Origin: Pseudomonas spelaei
GTDB lineage: Bacteria; Pseudomonadota; Gammaproteobacteria; Pseudomonadales; Pseudomonadaceae
Length of the DNA: 64,000 nt
Assembly: GCF_009724245.1 (NCBI RefSeq)
Contig: NZ_WNNK01000006.1
Span: 1-64,000, forward strand
Direction of reading: 5' to 3'
The notes beneath the pieces are model-generated. The model was not told the origin of the DNA. It saw only the letters and a program-made list of their open reading frames with translations, and ran no database searches. Of the stretch, positions 47,656 to 57,227 are shown piece after piece. Positions within the stretch are counted from its first letter, which is position 1. Every line of letters starts with the position of its first letter. The position numbers were made by a program, and so were the translations under genes.

Positions 47656-48471
47656 ATGCCTGACTTCTCTGGCTTGCCGCTGGTAATCGAGCCCAGCGAC
47701 CTGCTTGGTCGCCTCGAAACCGAACATCTGATTCTGGTGGACCTCACCAGCACGGCACGTTATGCCGAAGGGCATATCCCCGGCGCCCGCTTCGTGGACC
47801 CCAAGCGCACCCAACTGGGCCAGACACCGGCTCCGGGGTTGCTGCCATCCAAGGCATCCCTTGAGGCACTGTTCGGCGAACTGGGCCACACGCCAGACGC
47901 CACTTACGTGGTGTACGACGACGAAGGCGGTGGCTGGGCCGGGCGATTTATCTGGATGCTCGACGTCATCGGGCACAAGAAATATCACTACCTTGACGGC
48001 GGTTTGCTGGCCTGGCTGGAGGAAAAATCTCCGCTCAGTACCGACGTGCCCGCCCTTGTCGGCGGCCCGGTCAGCCTGACCCTGCACGACGAACCCACCG
48101 CCACCCGCGAGTACCTGCAAAGCCGTCTCGGCGCTGCCGACCTGGGTATCTGGGATGCCCGCGGCCCACTGGAGTACTCCGGCGAGAAGGTCCTCGCCGC
48201 CAAGGGTGGACACATCCCCGGCGCCGTGAACTTCGAATGGACGTCCGGCATGGACAAGGCACGCAGCCTGCGTATCCGCCGCGACATGCCACAGATCCTC
48301 GAAGACCTGGGGCTGACGAAAGACAAGGAAATCATCACCCACTGCCAGACTCACCACCGTTCTGGCTTCACCTACCTGGTGGCCAAGGCGCTCGGTTATC
48401 CGCGAGTCAAAGGTTATGCCGGTTCCTGGGGCGAATGGGGCAACCACCCCGACACCCCCGTTGAGATTTAA
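47656..48471 (+). CDS. rhdA: Thiosulfate sulfurtransferase (rhodanese)
   Basis: A 271-aa tandem rhodanese that moves sulfane sulfur from thiosulfate to cyanide or other acceptors. The active loop in the second domain is CQTHHR with C230, the sequence and residue number of RhdA from Azotobacter vinelandii. The first domain has Asp at the catalytic position and is inactive. CAGGAG precedes the ATG. psd follows after 20 bases. In cyanogenic pseudomonads RhdA is a detoxifying enzyme. Confidence 0.94.
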   Translation: MPDFSGLPLVIEPSDLLGRLETEHLILVDLTSTARYAEGHIPGARFVDPKRTQLGQTPAPGLLPSKASLEALFGELGHTPDATYVVYDDEGGGWAGRFIWMLDVIGHKKYHYLDGGLLAWLEEKSPLSTDVPALVGGPVSLTLHDEPTATREYLQSRLGAADLGIWDARGPLEYSGEKVLAAKGGHIPGAVNFEWTSGMDKARSLRIRRDMPQILEDLGLTKDKEIITHCQTHHRSGFTYLVAKALGYPRVKGYAGSWGEWGNHPDTPVEI

Positions 48472-48491
48472 GCGTTAAGGACAGTTAATTA

Positions 48492-49352
48492 ATGAAAAAG
48501 CAGTTGTTCATCCTCAGCCAGTACTTGCTGCCCCACCACCTGCTGTCACGGCTGGCGGGCTGCATCGCCGAATGCCGCGTGCGCTGGTTCAAGAATGCCT
48601 TCACCACCTGGTTCGCCAAGCGTTATCAAGTGGACATGTCCCAGGCCTTGGTAGAAGACGTGACGGCTTACGAGCACTTCAACGCCTTCTTCACCCGTGC
48701 CTTGAAAGAGGGCGCCCGCCCGCTGGACACCACTGCGGGTGCTGTCCTGAGCCCGGCCGATGGCGCCGTCAGCCAGGCCGGTCCGATTGAGCACGGCCGG
48801 GTATTCCAGGCCAAGGGCCACAGTTTCAGCGTGCTGGAATTGCTCGGCGGTGACGCAGCCGTCGCTGCGCCGTTCATGGGCGGCGACTTCGCCACCATCT
48901 ACCTGTCGCCGAAGGACTACCACCGCGTGCATATGCCACTGGCCGGTACCCTGCGGGAAATGGTCTACGTCCCTGGGCGGATTTTCTCGGTGAACCAAAC
49001 CACCGCGGAAAACGTGCCGGAGCTGTTTGCCCGTAACGAGCGCGTGGTTTGCCTGTTCGACACCGAACGCGGCCCGATGGCTGTGGTACTGGTGGGCGCG
49101 ATGATTGTGGCGTCGATTGAAACCGTGTGGGCCGGCCTGGTCACGCCGCCCAAACGCGAACTGAAAACCGTACGCTACGACGAAGCCGCCCGTGCGCCGA
49201 TCCATCTGGAAAAAGGTGCAGAACTGGGACGCTTCAAGCTGGGTTCGACGGCGATCGTGCTGTTTGGCCCGGATCAGGTGAAGTGGGCCGAAGAACTGGT
49301 GGCCGGTTTGCCAGTGCAGATGGGGCAGAGCATCGGCTTGCCAAAGGCCTGA
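48492..49352 (+). CDS. psd: Phosphatidylserine decarboxylase proenzyme
   Basis: Psd makes phosphatidylethanolamine. The 286-aa proenzyme self-cleaves at LGST (250-253); S252 becomes the pyruvoyl cofactor, giving a large membrane-bound beta chain and a small alpha chain. SPADG (D90) and YHRVHMP carry residues of the self-cleavage triad. It closes the rhdA-psd unit and ends at a REP-derived hairpin. Confidence 0.96.
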   Translation: MKKQLFILSQYLLPHHLLSRLAGCIAECRVRWFKNAFTTWFAKRYQVDMSQALVEDVTAYEHFNAFFTRALKEGARPLDTTAGAVLSPADGAVSQAGPIEHGRVFQAKGHSFSVLELLGGDAAVAAPFMGGDFATIYLSPKDYHRVHMPLAGTLREMVYVPGRIFSVNQTTAENVPELFARNERVVCLFDTERGPMAVVLVGAMIVASIETVWAGLVTPPKRELKTVRYDEAARAPIHLEKGAELGRFKLGSTAIVLFGPDQVKWAEELVAGLPVQMGQSIGLPKA

Positions 49353-49375
49353 TTCAAGTACTGCGAAGATCAAGT

Positions 49376-49402
49376 GTGGGAGCGGGCTTGCCCGGCTCCC
49401 AC
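49376..49402. repeat. Single compact REP hairpin between psd and serB
   Basis: GTGGGAGCGGGC-TTG-CCCGGCTCCCAC, an uninterrupted hairpin made from a fused REP pair in the convergent gap. It probably protects or ends both transcripts. Confidence 0.7.
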
Positions 49403-49417
49403 ATTTATTGGCAGTGA

Positions 49418-50632
49418 CTAGAGCTGACCGTCGCGGTCGCGAAAGCCCAACAAGTACAACACCCCATCCAGCCCCAAGGTCGAGATCGCCTGCTTGGCCG
49501 ATTGCTTGACCAATGGCTTGGCACGGAACGCCACGCCCAACCCGGCAATTGCCAGCATCGGCAAATCGTTGGCCCCGTCGCCCACCGCAATCGTCTGTTC
49601 CAGACGCAAGCCTTCCTTGTGCGCCAACTCTCTCAGCAAATCAGCTTTGCGCTGCGCGTCGACAATCGGCTCGACCGCCACGCCCGTCACCTTGCCATCC
49701 ACCACTTCCAGTTCGTTGGCGAAGACATAGTCGATGCCCAGCTTGGCCTGCAATTGCTTGGCGAAGTAAGTGAAACCGCCCGACAGAATGGCGGTCTTGT
49801 AGCCCAGACGCTTGAGTTCGGCAAACAGCGTCTCCGCGCCCTCGGTCAGACGCAGGGAAGCACCGATGGAGTCCAGCACACTGACGTCCAGCCCTTTAAG
49901 CAGCGCCAGGCGCTCCTTGAAGCTGGCGCGAAAGTCCAGCTCACCAGCCATGGCGCGCTCAGTGATCGCCGAGACTTGTTCACCAACGCCGGCAGCCTTG
50001 GCCAGTTCGTCGATAACTTCAGCTTCGATCAGTGTCGAGTCCATGTCGAAGACCGCCAGACGGCGGTTGCGACGAAACAGCGAGTCTTCCTGGAAGGCGA
50101 TATCGACATTCAGTTCCTGGGCGACACTCAGGAACTCGGCGCGCAAAGCTTGCGGATCAGCCGGTTCACCACGCACGGAGAACTCGATACAGCCTTTGCC
50201 TTTGTCGGCGGGTGTGTCTAAAGGCATACGACCCGACAGACGGTCAATGTGGTCAATATTCAAGCCATATTGAGCCGTGATCGAACTGACACGCTGCAGC
50301 TGCTCAGCGGTTACCTTGCGGGTCAATAGCGTCACGATGTGGCGCTTTTTGCCCTGGCCGGCCACCCAATTCTGATAGTCCTCTTCAGACACCGGGGTGA
50401 AACGCACCTGCTGATTGAGCTCATAGCCCGTAAACAGGATGTCCTTGAGCACCGACGAGGCACGTTCAGTGTTCGGGATCTCGACCAGGATGCCGAACGA
50501 CAAAGCGTCATGGATCACCGCCTGGCCGATGTCGAGAATGTTCACACCACCCTGGGCCAGAACACCGGTAATGGCTGCAGTGAGACCCGGACGATCTTCA
50601 CCGGTGATGTTAATCAGGACAATTTCGCGCAA
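49418..50632 (-). CDS. serB: Phosphoserine phosphatase with ACT domain
   Basis: SerB completes serine biosynthesis. The 404-aa protein has two N-terminal ACT-like regulatory regions (about 1-180) and a C-terminal HAD phosphatase (about 190-400) with DMDSTLIEAE motif I, ILSGGF motif II and GDGANDLPML motif IV. The start is the TTG at 50632 with a GGGGGTG stretch upstream and the family-typical MREIVLINITG. The Smp-like gene diverges from it, as smp does from serB in E. coli. Confidence 0.94.
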   Translation of the reverse strand: MREIVLINITGEDRPGLTAAITGVLAQGGVNILDIGQAVIHDALSFGILVEIPNTERASSVLKDILFTGYELNQQVRFTPVSEEDYQNWVAGQGKKRHIVTLLTRKVTAEQLQRVSSITAQYGLNIDHIDRLSGRMPLDTPADKGKGCIEFSVRGEPADPQALRAEFLSVAQELNVDIAFQEDSLFRRNRRLAVFDMDSTLIEAEVIDELAKAAGVGEQVSAITERAMAGELDFRASFKERLALLKGLDVSVLDSIGASLRLTEGAETLFAELKRLGYKTAILSGGFTYFAKQLQAKLGIDYVFANELEVVDGKVTGVAVEPIVDAQRKADLLRELAHKEGLRLEQTIAVGDGANDLPMLAIAGLGVAFRAKPLVKQSAKQAISTLGLDGVLYLLGFRDRDGQL

Positions 50633-50766
50633 AGCGCACCCCCGAGGTGGAAAAAAACCGCATTCTACCCACTTTCAGTGACCATCGGGCACAGCCAGCG
50701 CTTTGCCGGTCACAGGCCTGTCGCTATACTGCGCGTCAACTTCACGGACTAAAGAGCCGAGCTTAA

Positions 50767-52305
50767 GTGAACCGGCCCACGCCAGTAAAAACCGATAACT
50801 TCTTCCTGCTGATCTTCCGGGCACTGCGTCACCGCCGTGTACCGATCGCATTACGCATCGCCAGCCATAACGTGATCCTGGTCGCTCTGGCCCTGGTGAT
50901 CTACGCCTGCGTGATGGGATTGCAGTTCAAGCAGGCCATGCACGAGCAAGCCGACGCCCTGGGTGCCAGCTTGACCACCCAGACCGCAACGTCTGCGACG
51001 GAGCTGTTGGTGTCCAACGACATCCTCAGCCTCAATGTGCTGCTCAACAACCTGACCAAGAACCCGCTGGTGGCCCACGCCGCCATCTACAGCGTGGACA
51101 ACCGGATCATGGCCGAAGCCGGGCAACGCCCGAAAAACGGCCTGCTGGGTGAAGCCGAAGGCCTGTATTCGAGCAACATCACCTTTCAGGATGTGAAGGC
51201 TGGACAGTTGCGCATCAGCCTGGACATGCAGCAGTTCCAGCAGCCGATGACCATCAGCCTGCAAAGCATGGGCATCTTGAGTGCGATCCTGCTGGCCCTG
51301 TCTCTGGCCTTAAGCCTGCGCCTGGGTCGGCATATCTCCACACCCCTGATGCAATTGCGCATCTGGCTGCGGGACATCGACGAACACACCCCGGCCACCG
51401 ATCGCCAGGATGAAATCGGCGACCTCGCCCGCCAGCTGCACACAAGCTTCGCGCCTGAACCGGTAGTGCCCGAGGCTGAACCTGAGCCCGAGTACGACGA
51501 CACCGAGTACGAAGAAGAAGAGCCTGAGTTCGAGGTGCGTAACCTGCGGGACCCAAGTTTCGATGAAAGCACGCCGGTGGCCGGGCTCAAGCCTGCTACG
51601 CGGCATGTGATCAAGGCCGAGGAAGACGAACTGGACGAAGAAGATCCGTTCTCCGACCTTCGCGATCATTCGGCGCAAGCTCCAGTCGTTGTGCCCAAGC
51701 CGGCACCCGTGCAAAACACCGAGCCGCAACACAGTGCGGTACTGGCAGTGCAACTGGGTGCGCAAGATCAACTGCGCCGCCTGCCCCGTGCCCGCCTGAC
51801 CGAACTGCTGGAACGCTATCGTGATTGCCTCGACCAGGCCGCCTCGCTGTATCAGAGCGAACTGCACACCCTGAACGACGGCAGTACGCTGATGCTGTTC
51901 CACAGCGAAGACAGCGGCGAAGACTACCTGACCAACGCCATCTGCTGCGGTGAGTTGCTGCGGGCCCTGGGCCACGCGCTGCAAATCGAAGTGGCCGACA
52001 GCGGCATCACCTTGCAACTGCAACTTGGTTTAACACTGGGTGACGATCTATATGGCATGAGCCAGATCGACCTGCTGCTGACCGAGATTGCCCAGGACGC
52101 CCTGGCCTTGTCCCAACACAGCCGCAACCTGCTGCTGGTGGAGCGCAAGATCGGTGATGACGTACTGATTCGCCAGCGCGCACGAATCCGGCCGATTGCC
52201 AGCCCGGAAGGTGCATGCTGCGTAGAGCGGCTGATGGAGCCTTATCCGTCGATGCTGGAGCGGCAACTGGCGCGGATGCATGAGACCCGCGCGAAGCACT
52301 CATAA
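50767..52305 (+). CDS. Smp/AhpA-like membrane protein with a cyclase-like C-terminal domain
   Basis: A 512-aa protein from a GTG start. One span lies at about 36-54, a periplasmic loop at about 55-165, a second span at about 167-185, then a HAMP-like segment, a very acidic linker (about 230-300) and a C-terminal domain (about 322-460). The N-terminal half matches SMP_2/AhpA (YtjB), encoded beside serB in E. coli too. The C-terminal part has the spacing of a class III nucleotide cyclase domain (AVLAVQL, LLERYRDCLDQAA, DGSTLMLFHSED, LQLQLGLTLGDD) but I do not see the catalytic metal Asp pair, so it is likely a degenerate sensor. Confidence 0.75.
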   Translation: MNRPTPVKTDNFFLLIFRALRHRRVPIALRIASHNVILVALALVIYACVMGLQFKQAMHEQADALGASLTTQTATSATELLVSNDILSLNVLLNNLTKNPLVAHAAIYSVDNRIMAEAGQRPKNGLLGEAEGLYSSNITFQDVKAGQLRISLDMQQFQQPMTISLQSMGILSAILLALSLALSLRLGRHISTPLMQLRIWLRDIDEHTPATDRQDEIGDLARQLHTSFAPEPVVPEAEPEPEYDDTEYEEEEPEFEVRNLRDPSFDESTPVAGLKPATRHVIKAEEDELDEEDPFSDLRDHSAQAPVVVPKPAPVQNTEPQHSAVLAVQLGAQDQLRRLPRARLTELLERYRDCLDQAASLYQSELHTLNDGSTLMLFHSEDSGEDYLTNAICCGELLRALGHALQIEVADSGITLQLQLGLTLGDDLYGMSQIDLLLTEIAQDALALSQHSRNLLLVERKIGDDVLIRQRARIRPIASPEGACCVERLMEPYPSMLERQLARMHETRAKHS

Positions 52306-52358
52306 ACACTGCAGAACAAATGTGGGAGCGGCGGTGCGACTTGCTCGCGAAGGCGATT

Positions 52359-52458
52359 GTAGCCGCTGCCGAGGTACGAGGCTGCGATGGGCTGCGTAGC
52401 GGCCCCCAGGGCGGTCCTGCGGACACGCATCGCAGCCTCGTACCTCGGCAGCGGCTAC
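52359..52458. repeat. Perfect 31-base inverted repeat with a 38-base loop
   Basis: The left arm is 52359-52389 and the right arm 52428-52458, complementary at every base. Arms begin GTAGCCGCTGCCGAGG. The loop holds a second small stem, GTCC-TGC-GGAC. It sits between the Smp-like gene and the terminator shared with the PqiC-like gene. Confidence 0.9.
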
Positions 52459-52509
52459 AACTGCTTTCGCTACTTTGGTCGGCGCCACAACTCAAATTCC
52501 GCCCCAACA

Positions 52510-52535
52510 AAAAGGCCCGCTAATCAGCGGGCCTT
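52510..52535. terminator. Bidirectional terminator, Smp-like/PqiC-like
   Basis: AAGGCCCGCT-AATC-AGCGGGCCTT with TTGTTTTG to the right and a T-run on the other strand; it lies in the convergent gap. Confidence 0.85.
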
Positions 52536-52553
52536 GTTTTGTCAGCATTCAAC

Positions 52554-53264
52554 TCAGAACCTGAACACTTCCATATCGGTGCGAATCGGCGAAGCCATCG
52601 GCATCTTCGGCTTCTCCGGTGCCGCCGGCTTGGCCGGGGCTGGTGCCGGTTTGCGTGGAGCCTCAGCAACCGACGGCTGGTTGGCCAATGGCTTGAGTGC
52701 TACCGATAACTGCTCCGCCAAATGCTGCAACAACACGCCCTGGGCCTGGACCTGGGAAGCGGTGGTGCCCGCGTGCTCTTCCTGCAAGTGCACGATGCGG
52801 TTATCCCGCACCTGGCCACGGCGGTCGATCAAGCGCCATTGCGCATCGAGGATCGCCGGCTGCGAAGCACCCGAGTCCAGGCGCGTGATGGTCAGCAGTA
52901 CCTGTACGTCCGGGGTAAACCCCGTCGGTGCCGGCGCCAATACCACACGCTGGCTGTCGAGTTGACCGGCCACCTGACGCAACATCAACTGGTTGATGTC
53001 GGACGAAAGGCTACCCGCCCAACGGCCGTCAACGGAACCTTGCAGGCTGCCGTCGTTCTGACGTTGCAACAGGGTTTCGCGTTGCAGGTAGTCAGCCACG
53101 ACAACCGGGCCAAGCAATACTGCCATGCCAGCACTTTGTGCAGGCTGAGCCGGACTTCCACTGTCCAGCTGATACAACGACACCGGTTGGTGCGTGCTGC
53201 AACCCGCCAGCCCCAAAAGGCCAGCGAGCATCAAAAATAAAGGAAGGCGCGAAGCAGTCATCAT
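52554..53264 (-). CDS. PqiC/YmbA-type ABC transport auxiliary lipoprotein
   Basis: A 236-aa lipoprotein. The N-terminus has a lipobox around LAGC (cysteine at about residue 22), followed by THQPVSLYQLDSG, the PqiC/YmbA (DUF330) start. Relatives are outer-membrane lipoproteins that work with MCE-type lipid transport systems. The C-terminal 50 residues are Pro/Ala/Lys-rich and unlike the core family. No MCE gene is nearby, so the partner is elsewhere. Confidence 0.82.
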   Translation of the reverse strand: MMTASRLPLFLMLAGLLGLAGCSTHQPVSLYQLDSGSPAQPAQSAGMAVLLGPVVVADYLQRETLLQRQNDGSLQGSVDGRWAGSLSSDINQLMLRQVAGQLDSQRVVLAPAPTGFTPDVQVLLTITRLDSGASQPAILDAQWRLIDRRGQVRDNRIVHLQEEHAGTTASQVQAQGVLLQHLAEQLSVALKPLANQPSVAEAPRKPAPAPAKPAAPEKPKMPMASPIRTDMEVFRF

Positions 53265-53438
53265 CCCATCCAGGTGGCTGCCACAAGGCGAACCACAATG
53301 TAATACTCAAAAATAACCTATACGCGCTCAGCCACGCCGGCGCTGGAAAGGCCATATCATCCGTGAATATGCGCCATGACTCCAGCGCGAAAGCGTCGAT
53401 CTACGGGTTAAATCGTAGATCGGGAGCTCTATATCGCC

Positions 53439-55703
53439 TTAAACGGGAGTGTCTACCAGTAACGCATCCACTCGCTGGAAGCCTCGAGGCAGTTTATTCC
53501 CACGCCGACCACGTTCGCCCTTGTAGTGCTCAAGGTCATCAGGACGCAACGACAGCGTGCGCTTGCCGGCTTGCAGCACCAAGGTCGAGCCTTCCGGGAT
53601 CACCGCGATGTCGGTCACGAACTCTTCGCGACTGGCCACGCGCTCTCCGGGAATACCGATGATCTTGTTGCCCTTGCCTTTGCCCAACTGCGGCAGGTCG
53701 CTGATCTTGAAGATCAGCAGGCGCCCCTCAGTGGTCACCGAGGCCAGCCAATTGCCATCACGGTCCGTGACCGGACGCGGCAGAATCACCTTGGCGTTGT
53801 TCGGCAAGCTCAGCAATGCCTTGCCCGCCTTGTTCTTGGCCTGCAGGTCCTCACCCTTGACCACGAACCCATAACCCGCATCGGAGGCGATGACATACAG
53901 CGCATCGTCGTCCGGCAGCAGCACACATTCAAAATTCGCCCCTGGCGGCGGTGTCAGACGACCGGTCAACGGTTCGCCCTGCCCTCTTGCCGATGGCAAG
54001 GTATGGGCGGGCACCGAATAACTGCGACCGGTGGAGTCGATAAACACCGCAAACTGGTTGGAACGTCCGGCGGCAGCGGTCTTGAAACCGTCACCCGCCT
54101 TGTAGGACAGCCCCGTGGCATCGATATCATGCCCTTTGGCCGAGCGAACCCAACCCTTTTCCGACAGAACGACGGTAATTTTCTCGTTAGGCAGCAATTC
54201 GGTTTCTGTCAGAGCCTTGGCTTCGGCACGCTCGACAATCGGCGAACGGCGGTCATCGCCATAGGTTTCGGCATCTTTGATCAGTTCGCTGCGCACCAGT
54301 TTCTTGAGTTTGGCTTCACTGCCCAGCAGGGCTTGCAGCTTGGCTTGCTCCTTGAGCAACGCGTCCTGCTCGTCCCGCAACTTCATTTCTTCCAGTCGCG
54401 CCAACTGACGCAGACGGGTGTCGAGGATGTAGTCGGCCTGGATTTCACTCAGTTCGAAACGCGCGATCAAGTCGGCTTTCGGGTGCTCGGCGGTGCGGAT
54501 GATATGGATCACTTCATCCAGGTTGAGGTAGGCAATCAGCAAACCGTCCAACAGGTGCAGGCGGCGCTCGACCTTGTCCAGGCGGAACTGCAAGCGACGG
54601 CGCACCGTCTGCACGCGGAATTCCAGCCATTCCACCAGCAGGTTGCGCAGGTTCTTCAACTGCGGCTTGCCGTCCAGGCCAATGATGTTGACGTTGACCC
54701 GGTAGCTGGACTCCAGGTCGGTGCTGGCGAACAGGTGCTGCATCAGCACTTCGTGGTCGACCCGGCTGTTGGTCGGGATGATCACGATGCGGCATGGGTT
54801 TTCGTGGTCGGACTCGTCACGCAGGTCGGCCACTTGCGGCAGCTTCGAGGGCTTGGCCTGCATCAATGCGGCAATCTGCTCCAGCACCTTGGCACCGGAA
54901 ACCTGATGCGGCAGCGCGGTGACGATGATGTCGCCGTCTTCGACGTGGTACACGGCGCGCATACGCACCGAGCCCTTGCCGGTTTCGTACATTTTCAGCA
55001 GGTCGGCGCGAGGCGTGATGATTTCCGCTTCGGTCGGGTAGTCCGGGCCCTGGATATGCTCACACAGCTGTTCGACGGTGGCCTTGGGTTCATCCAGCAA
55101 GCGCACGCAGGCCGTGGCGACTTCCCGCAGGTTGTGCGGCGGCACATCAGTGGCCATGCCGACGGCAATGCCGGTGGTGCCGTTGAGCAGGATGTTCGGC
55201 AGACGCGCCGGCAGCACCAGCGGCTCCTCAAGGGTGCCGTCGAAGTTAGGCCCCCAGTTGGCCGTGCCCTGGCCCAGCTCGCTGAGCAACACTTCCGAAT
55301 AACGGGAAAGTCGCGCCTCGGTGTAACGCATGGCGGCGAAGGACTTGGGATCATCCGGCGCACCCCAGTTGCCCTGGCCGTCCACCAAGGTATAGCGGTA
55401 GCTGAACGGCTGGGCCATCAGCACCATGGCCTCATAACACGCCGAGTCACCGTGGGGGTGGAACTTGCCGAGCACGTCACCGACGGTACGCGCCGATTTC
55501 TTGTGCTTGGAGTCGGCGTCCAGTCCCAGCTCACTCATGGCATAGATAATGCGCCGCTGTACCGGTTTCAGGCCGTCGCCGATATGCGGCAAGGCACGGT
55601 CCATGATCACGTACATGGAGTAGTTGAGGTAGGCACTTTCGGTGAAGTCAGCCAGCGATCGGCGTTCAACGCCATCTAAGCTGTCTGCAAGGATGTCACT
55701 CAT
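53439..55703 (-). CDS. parC: DNA topoisomerase IV subunit A
   Basis: ParC cuts and rejoins DNA with ParE to unlink daughter chromosomes. The 754-aa protein has the winged-helix domain with catalytic Y127 ([11 protein letters not shown]), the tower and coiled coil, and a C-terminal beta-pinwheel. At the quinolone-determining positions S87 and E91 it has the susceptible residues. The ATG at 55703 gives [10 protein letters not shown]. The longer frame to 55766 overlaps the neighbouring gene and is not used. Confidence 0.97.
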   Translation of the reverse strand: MSDILADSLDGVERRSLADFTESAYLNYSMYVIMDRALPHIGDGLKPVQRRIIYAMSELGLDADSKHKKSARTVGDVLGKFHPHGDSACYEAMVLMAQPFSYRYTLVDGQGNWGAPDDPKSFAAMRYTEARLSRYSEVLLSELGQGTANWGPNFDGTLEEPLVLPARLPNILLNGTTGIAVGMATDVPPHNLREVATACVRLLDEPKATVEQLCEHIQGPDYPTEAEIITPRADLLKMYETGKGSVRMRAVYHVEDGDIIVTALPHQVSGAKVLEQIAALMQAKPSKLPQVADLRDESDHENPCRIVIIPTNSRVDHEVLMQHLFASTDLESSYRVNVNIIGLDGKPQLKNLRNLLVEWLEFRVQTVRRRLQFRLDKVERRLHLLDGLLIAYLNLDEVIHIIRTAEHPKADLIARFELSEIQADYILDTRLRQLARLEEMKLRDEQDALLKEQAKLQALLGSEAKLKKLVRSELIKDAETYGDDRRSPIVERAEAKALTETELLPNEKITVVLSEKGWVRSAKGHDIDATGLSYKAGDGFKTAAAGRSNQFAVFIDSTGRSYSVPAHTLPSARGQGEPLTGRLTPPPGANFECVLLPDDDALYVIASDAGYGFVVKGEDLQAKNKAGKALLSLPNNAKVILPRPVTDRDGNWLASVTTEGRLLIFKISDLPQLGKGKGNKIIGIPGERVASREEFVTDIAVIPEGSTLVLQAGKRTLSLRPDDLEHYKGERGRRGNKLPRGFQRVDALLVDTPV

Positions 55704-55713
55704 GCGGGCCTCA

Positions 55714-56235
55714 TCATTGTTTGGTCTGGCGCAGCAGCAAGGTGCCGCCACGCTGGGTAAATTCAAGTTGTTTCAATGCGCTCATGCCCAACAGCACTTG
55801 CTCGCCACCCAGTCCCGGCGCCACCAGGGCGCGGACGTCCTGCAAGACGATATCGCCCAACTGCAGGCGGTCAAGGTGGGTACGATACCCTTGGCTACGA
55901 CCGTTGGCCGTGCTCAAGGTCACCGGTAAACCCCGCTTGAGCCCCAGGCGCTCGGCCAACTCGGCGGGCACCGCCACGTCGGTGGCGCCAGTATCGAGCA
56001 TGAACTCCACCGGCAGGCCGTTGATCTGGCCGCTGGCGACGAAATGCCCCTGACCGTTACCGGCCAGCTTCACTTCGATGTAACCCTCGTGTTGCTCCGA
56101 GGTAACCACGGCATTGGGGTTTTGCTGACGCGCTTCCCACTGCTCGAAAAACCGTGTTGCCAGAAACAGCCCGGCCCCCCAAGCCACGAACATCAGCACA
56201 CGTCCGGCGCGCTTGCCGGGCGGCTGTGTGCTCAT
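55714..56235 (-). CDS. Retropepsin-like membrane-anchored aspartic protease
   Basis: A 173-aa protein with a single N-terminal membrane span (about 11-28) and a clan AA aspartic protease domain with the DTGA motif ([15 protein letters not shown]) at about 78-92. One DTGA per chain means it must dimerise. The active domain should be periplasmic. It lies between the phytase-like gene (ATGA overlap) and parC (10 bases). Substrate unknown. Confidence 0.85.
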   Translation of the reverse strand: MSTQPPGKRAGRVLMFVAWGAGLFLATRFFEQWEARQQNPNAVVTSEQHEGYIEVKLAGNGQGHFVASGQINGLPVEFMLDTGATDVAVPAELAERLGLKRGLPVTLSTANGRSQGYRTHLDRLQLGDIVLQDVRALVAPGLGGEQVLLGMSALKQLEFTQRGGTLLLRQTKQ

Positions 56236-57227
56236 GGCTTGGCGCTCCAGCCACCGGCCGGAGCGGCGAAACGATAGACCATCGGCCGCTTTTCACCATC
56301 GGCACGGGGGCCGAAATTATTGTCGATGCCGACCCAGGCACCCTCGGTGTCCACCACCAGCGCTTCGGCCAGGCCATACGACTGGGGATAACGCCGATTC
56401 GGCACCAGCGCGTCTTCGGCATACGACCAGCACAACTCGACCTTGGCGGTGACGATATCCCGACGGCAGATCTGGAACGCATTGCGCTCCAGGGTAAACA
56501 GCTTGCCATTGAACAGCGACAGGTCGGCAAAGTCCTTGGACACGGCCTTGGCGCCCGGGAACTGGGCCGGCTGCATCTCCTGACCGGCTTCGCTCAGCAG
56601 CACGCAACGTCCGTCACAGTCCCAAAGGCTTTGCCCACGCTTGATCGAGATCAGTCCTCGCCGTTCACGCTCGGCAGCAAGCCAGATCTGAGTGCCTTCG
56701 GGGTTCACCGCGAGGCCTTCAAACAAGGCATTGAAGTGCAGCAACATGCCACTGGCCCGCGCTTCGCGCACCATGCCCGGGGCAATCTTCAGCCACTCCG
56801 GTTCCCCGGTCGCCGGTACTTGTAGCACCGCAGCGTGGGCTTCGCTGACAATGTAGCGATTGCCGGCGGCATCACAACTGATCCCTTCAAAGTCCAGATC
56901 GCCACCCCGCACCAACGAAGCGACCTTGGTACGCGAGCGCAAGCCCCAGGGCAACCCGGAGTCAGGCACCGGCGGTACGTTGATCTTTACCGTTTCGGCT
57001 TGCCAGACATCCGCCGAGGTATCGAGCCGGTAAATCTGCTCGTCATCGCGATCGGAGACGGTCCACAGTTCTTTGCCGCAAACGGCCAAGCCCGACAGGT
57101 TGCCGCCGCGCATGCCGTCTACCGGGTGTTCAGACAACAGCTTGAGCTCAGCAGCAGGCGCCGCGACCACCGAAGTGGTCGCCAACCCGCTCAACAACAG
57201 TATCGCCAGGGCGAAACCGCTGCGCAT
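56232..57227 (-). CDS. Esterase-like activity of phytase family protein
   Basis: A 331-aa exported protein with a signal peptide (about 1-22, ending VVAAP) and a beta-propeller-like body of the phytase esterase-like family (SGLAVCGKELWTVSDRDDEQIYRLD and FEGISCDAAGNRYIVSEA, in parts). It is presumably periplasmic and hydrolyses or binds an unknown phosphate or ester compound. It overlaps the parE stop by one base (TGATG) and the protease start by four. Confidence 0.82.
   Translation of the reverse strand: MRSGFALAILLLSGLATTSVVAAPAAELKLLSEHPVDGMRGGNLSGLAVCGKELWTVSDRDDEQIYRLDTSADVWQAETVKINVPPVPDSGLPWGLRSRTKVASLVRGGDLDFEGISCDAAGNRYIVSEAHAAVLQVPATGEPEWLKIAPGMVREARASGMLLHFNALFEGLAVNPEGTQIWLAAERERRGLISIKRGQSLWDCDGRCVLLSEAGQEMQPAQFPGAKAVSKDFADLSLFNGKLFTLERNAFQICRRDIVTAKVELCWSYAEDALVPNRRYPQSYGLAEALVVDTEGAWVGIDNNFGPRADGEKRPMVYRFAAPAGGWSAKP

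Noticed and set aside
53526..55679. A 717-codon open frame antisense to parC
   Set aside because: It mirrors parC codon for codon in a high-GC gene, which commonly leaves the opposite frame open. The parC product is a full, conserved protein; the antisense one is a His/Gln/Val-rich string with no family look.
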